Source: Phoronis australis (taxonomy: Eukaryota > Phoronida > Phoronidae). From it: DNA of 64,000 nucleotides. Shown piece after piece: positions 63,477 through 64,000 of this stretch; position 1 is the stretch's first letter, and each line of letters begins with the position of its first letter. The notes under the pieces were generated by a model. The model did not search any database. It saw nothing but the letters and a program-made list of their open reading frames with translations, and was not told the origin of the DNA. Both the position numbers and the translations under genes were made by a program. The stretch covers positions 1,414,780 through 1,478,779 of the forward strand of contig NMRA01000024.1 of NCBI GenBank assembly GCA_002633005.1, written 5' to 3'.

Positions 63477-64000
63477 GTGAGGAGATTGAGATATAAAATG
63501 AATATCAAGTCTTCTTTAATGTTCTGTCAGTTTGTTTGATTGGCAGCAGTATGGTTCTCATCATGACATGGTTTTAAAGTCCAAATCTAATCAATGCTGG
63601 GCAACTGGTACATTTTTTAACTGAACCGGTTCCTGTTGGAGGACATGGTAATCGCCACTACTGTATCGCCATTGCTAATACTGTGGCATTTACCCACAAT
63701 GCTGTGCATTCGGGGGAAGGGGGCTCTTGTCCCTCAGTTGCACACTGCTGTTTTACCTTAAAATTAGATCACTTTGTTATTTGTTGTTTTGATGCAAATA
63801 AAGTGATGAAATGAAGACAGAAAATTTTGAAAAGCTGAGTGTAGCACGATTGAAATAATGTTCTTCACTTATCCAACTTGATTCAGAAGTTTGCTGTTGG
63901 TCGTGCATTTTGAAACCTAGGTCAATCATGCAATGCATTTTTATCCCTCCACAAAGAGCGGTGATTTGGGGATGTGGGAATCTTAGCAACTTGTAGGTGT
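63477..64000 (+). other. Start of intron 25, no exon seen to the window edge
   Basis: AT-rich sequence after the exon 25 donor. No phase-0 exon with an acceptor was found. The gene continues off the window. Confidence 0.5.

Overview
This window is animal nuclear DNA. It has many short exons with GT/AG introns, an intron-containing ribosomal protein gene, a metazoan-type core-2 GlcNAc-transferase pair, and dense short transposon relics. No prokaryotic features, tRNA or rRNA genes were seen. The style (AT-rich introns, high allelic divergence, many miniature transposons) fits a highly heterozygous marine invertebrate, possibly a cephalochordate or another invertebrate deuterostome. The species is inference only.

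Assembly structure matters for reading the map. There are six single-N gaps (12449, 18717, 29768, 31795, 39157, 58446). Each is followed by sequence that restarts a near-identical copy of sequence already present to its left. The simplest reading is unmerged allelic contig ends, not real tandem duplication. After mental collapse, 5593-12448 and 12450-17347 are two alleles of one region, as are 18300-18716/18718-19134, 29451-29767/29769-30075, 30084-31794/31796-33504, 38672-39156/39158-39642 and 58017-58220/58447-58650.

Region 1 (about 0.4-28.3 kb) holds two paralogous two-exon GT14 core-2-type beta-1,6-N-acetylglucosaminyltransferase genes on the minus strand: gene 1 at 921-3219 and gene 2 at 16030-19559. 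An extra terminal exon at 11112-11410 is the other allele of gene 2's last exon. The flanks of the two genes are also homologous (about 450-5900 with 15530-28260). Comparing them exposes later insertions: a 307-bp MITE, a 140-bp MITE, a 1.74-kb element with long inverted termini, and a decayed tyrosine-recombinase (DIRS/Ngaro-like) retrotransposon at about 23.27-27.35 kb.

Region 2 (28.3-33.8 kb) has no supported gene. It is repeat and allelic-duplicate sequence. Region 3 (33.8-36.6 kb) is the gene for ribosomal protein S2 (uS5) on the minus strand, with four coding exons and a probable 5'UTR intron.

Region 4 (38.37 kb to the right edge) is a single large plus-strand gene. I traced 25 consecutive phase-compatible coding exons encoding at least 975 residues, with a soluble N-terminal half, several hydrophobic membrane segments and a basic, helical C-terminal part. 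I do not recognise the family. It runs off the window.
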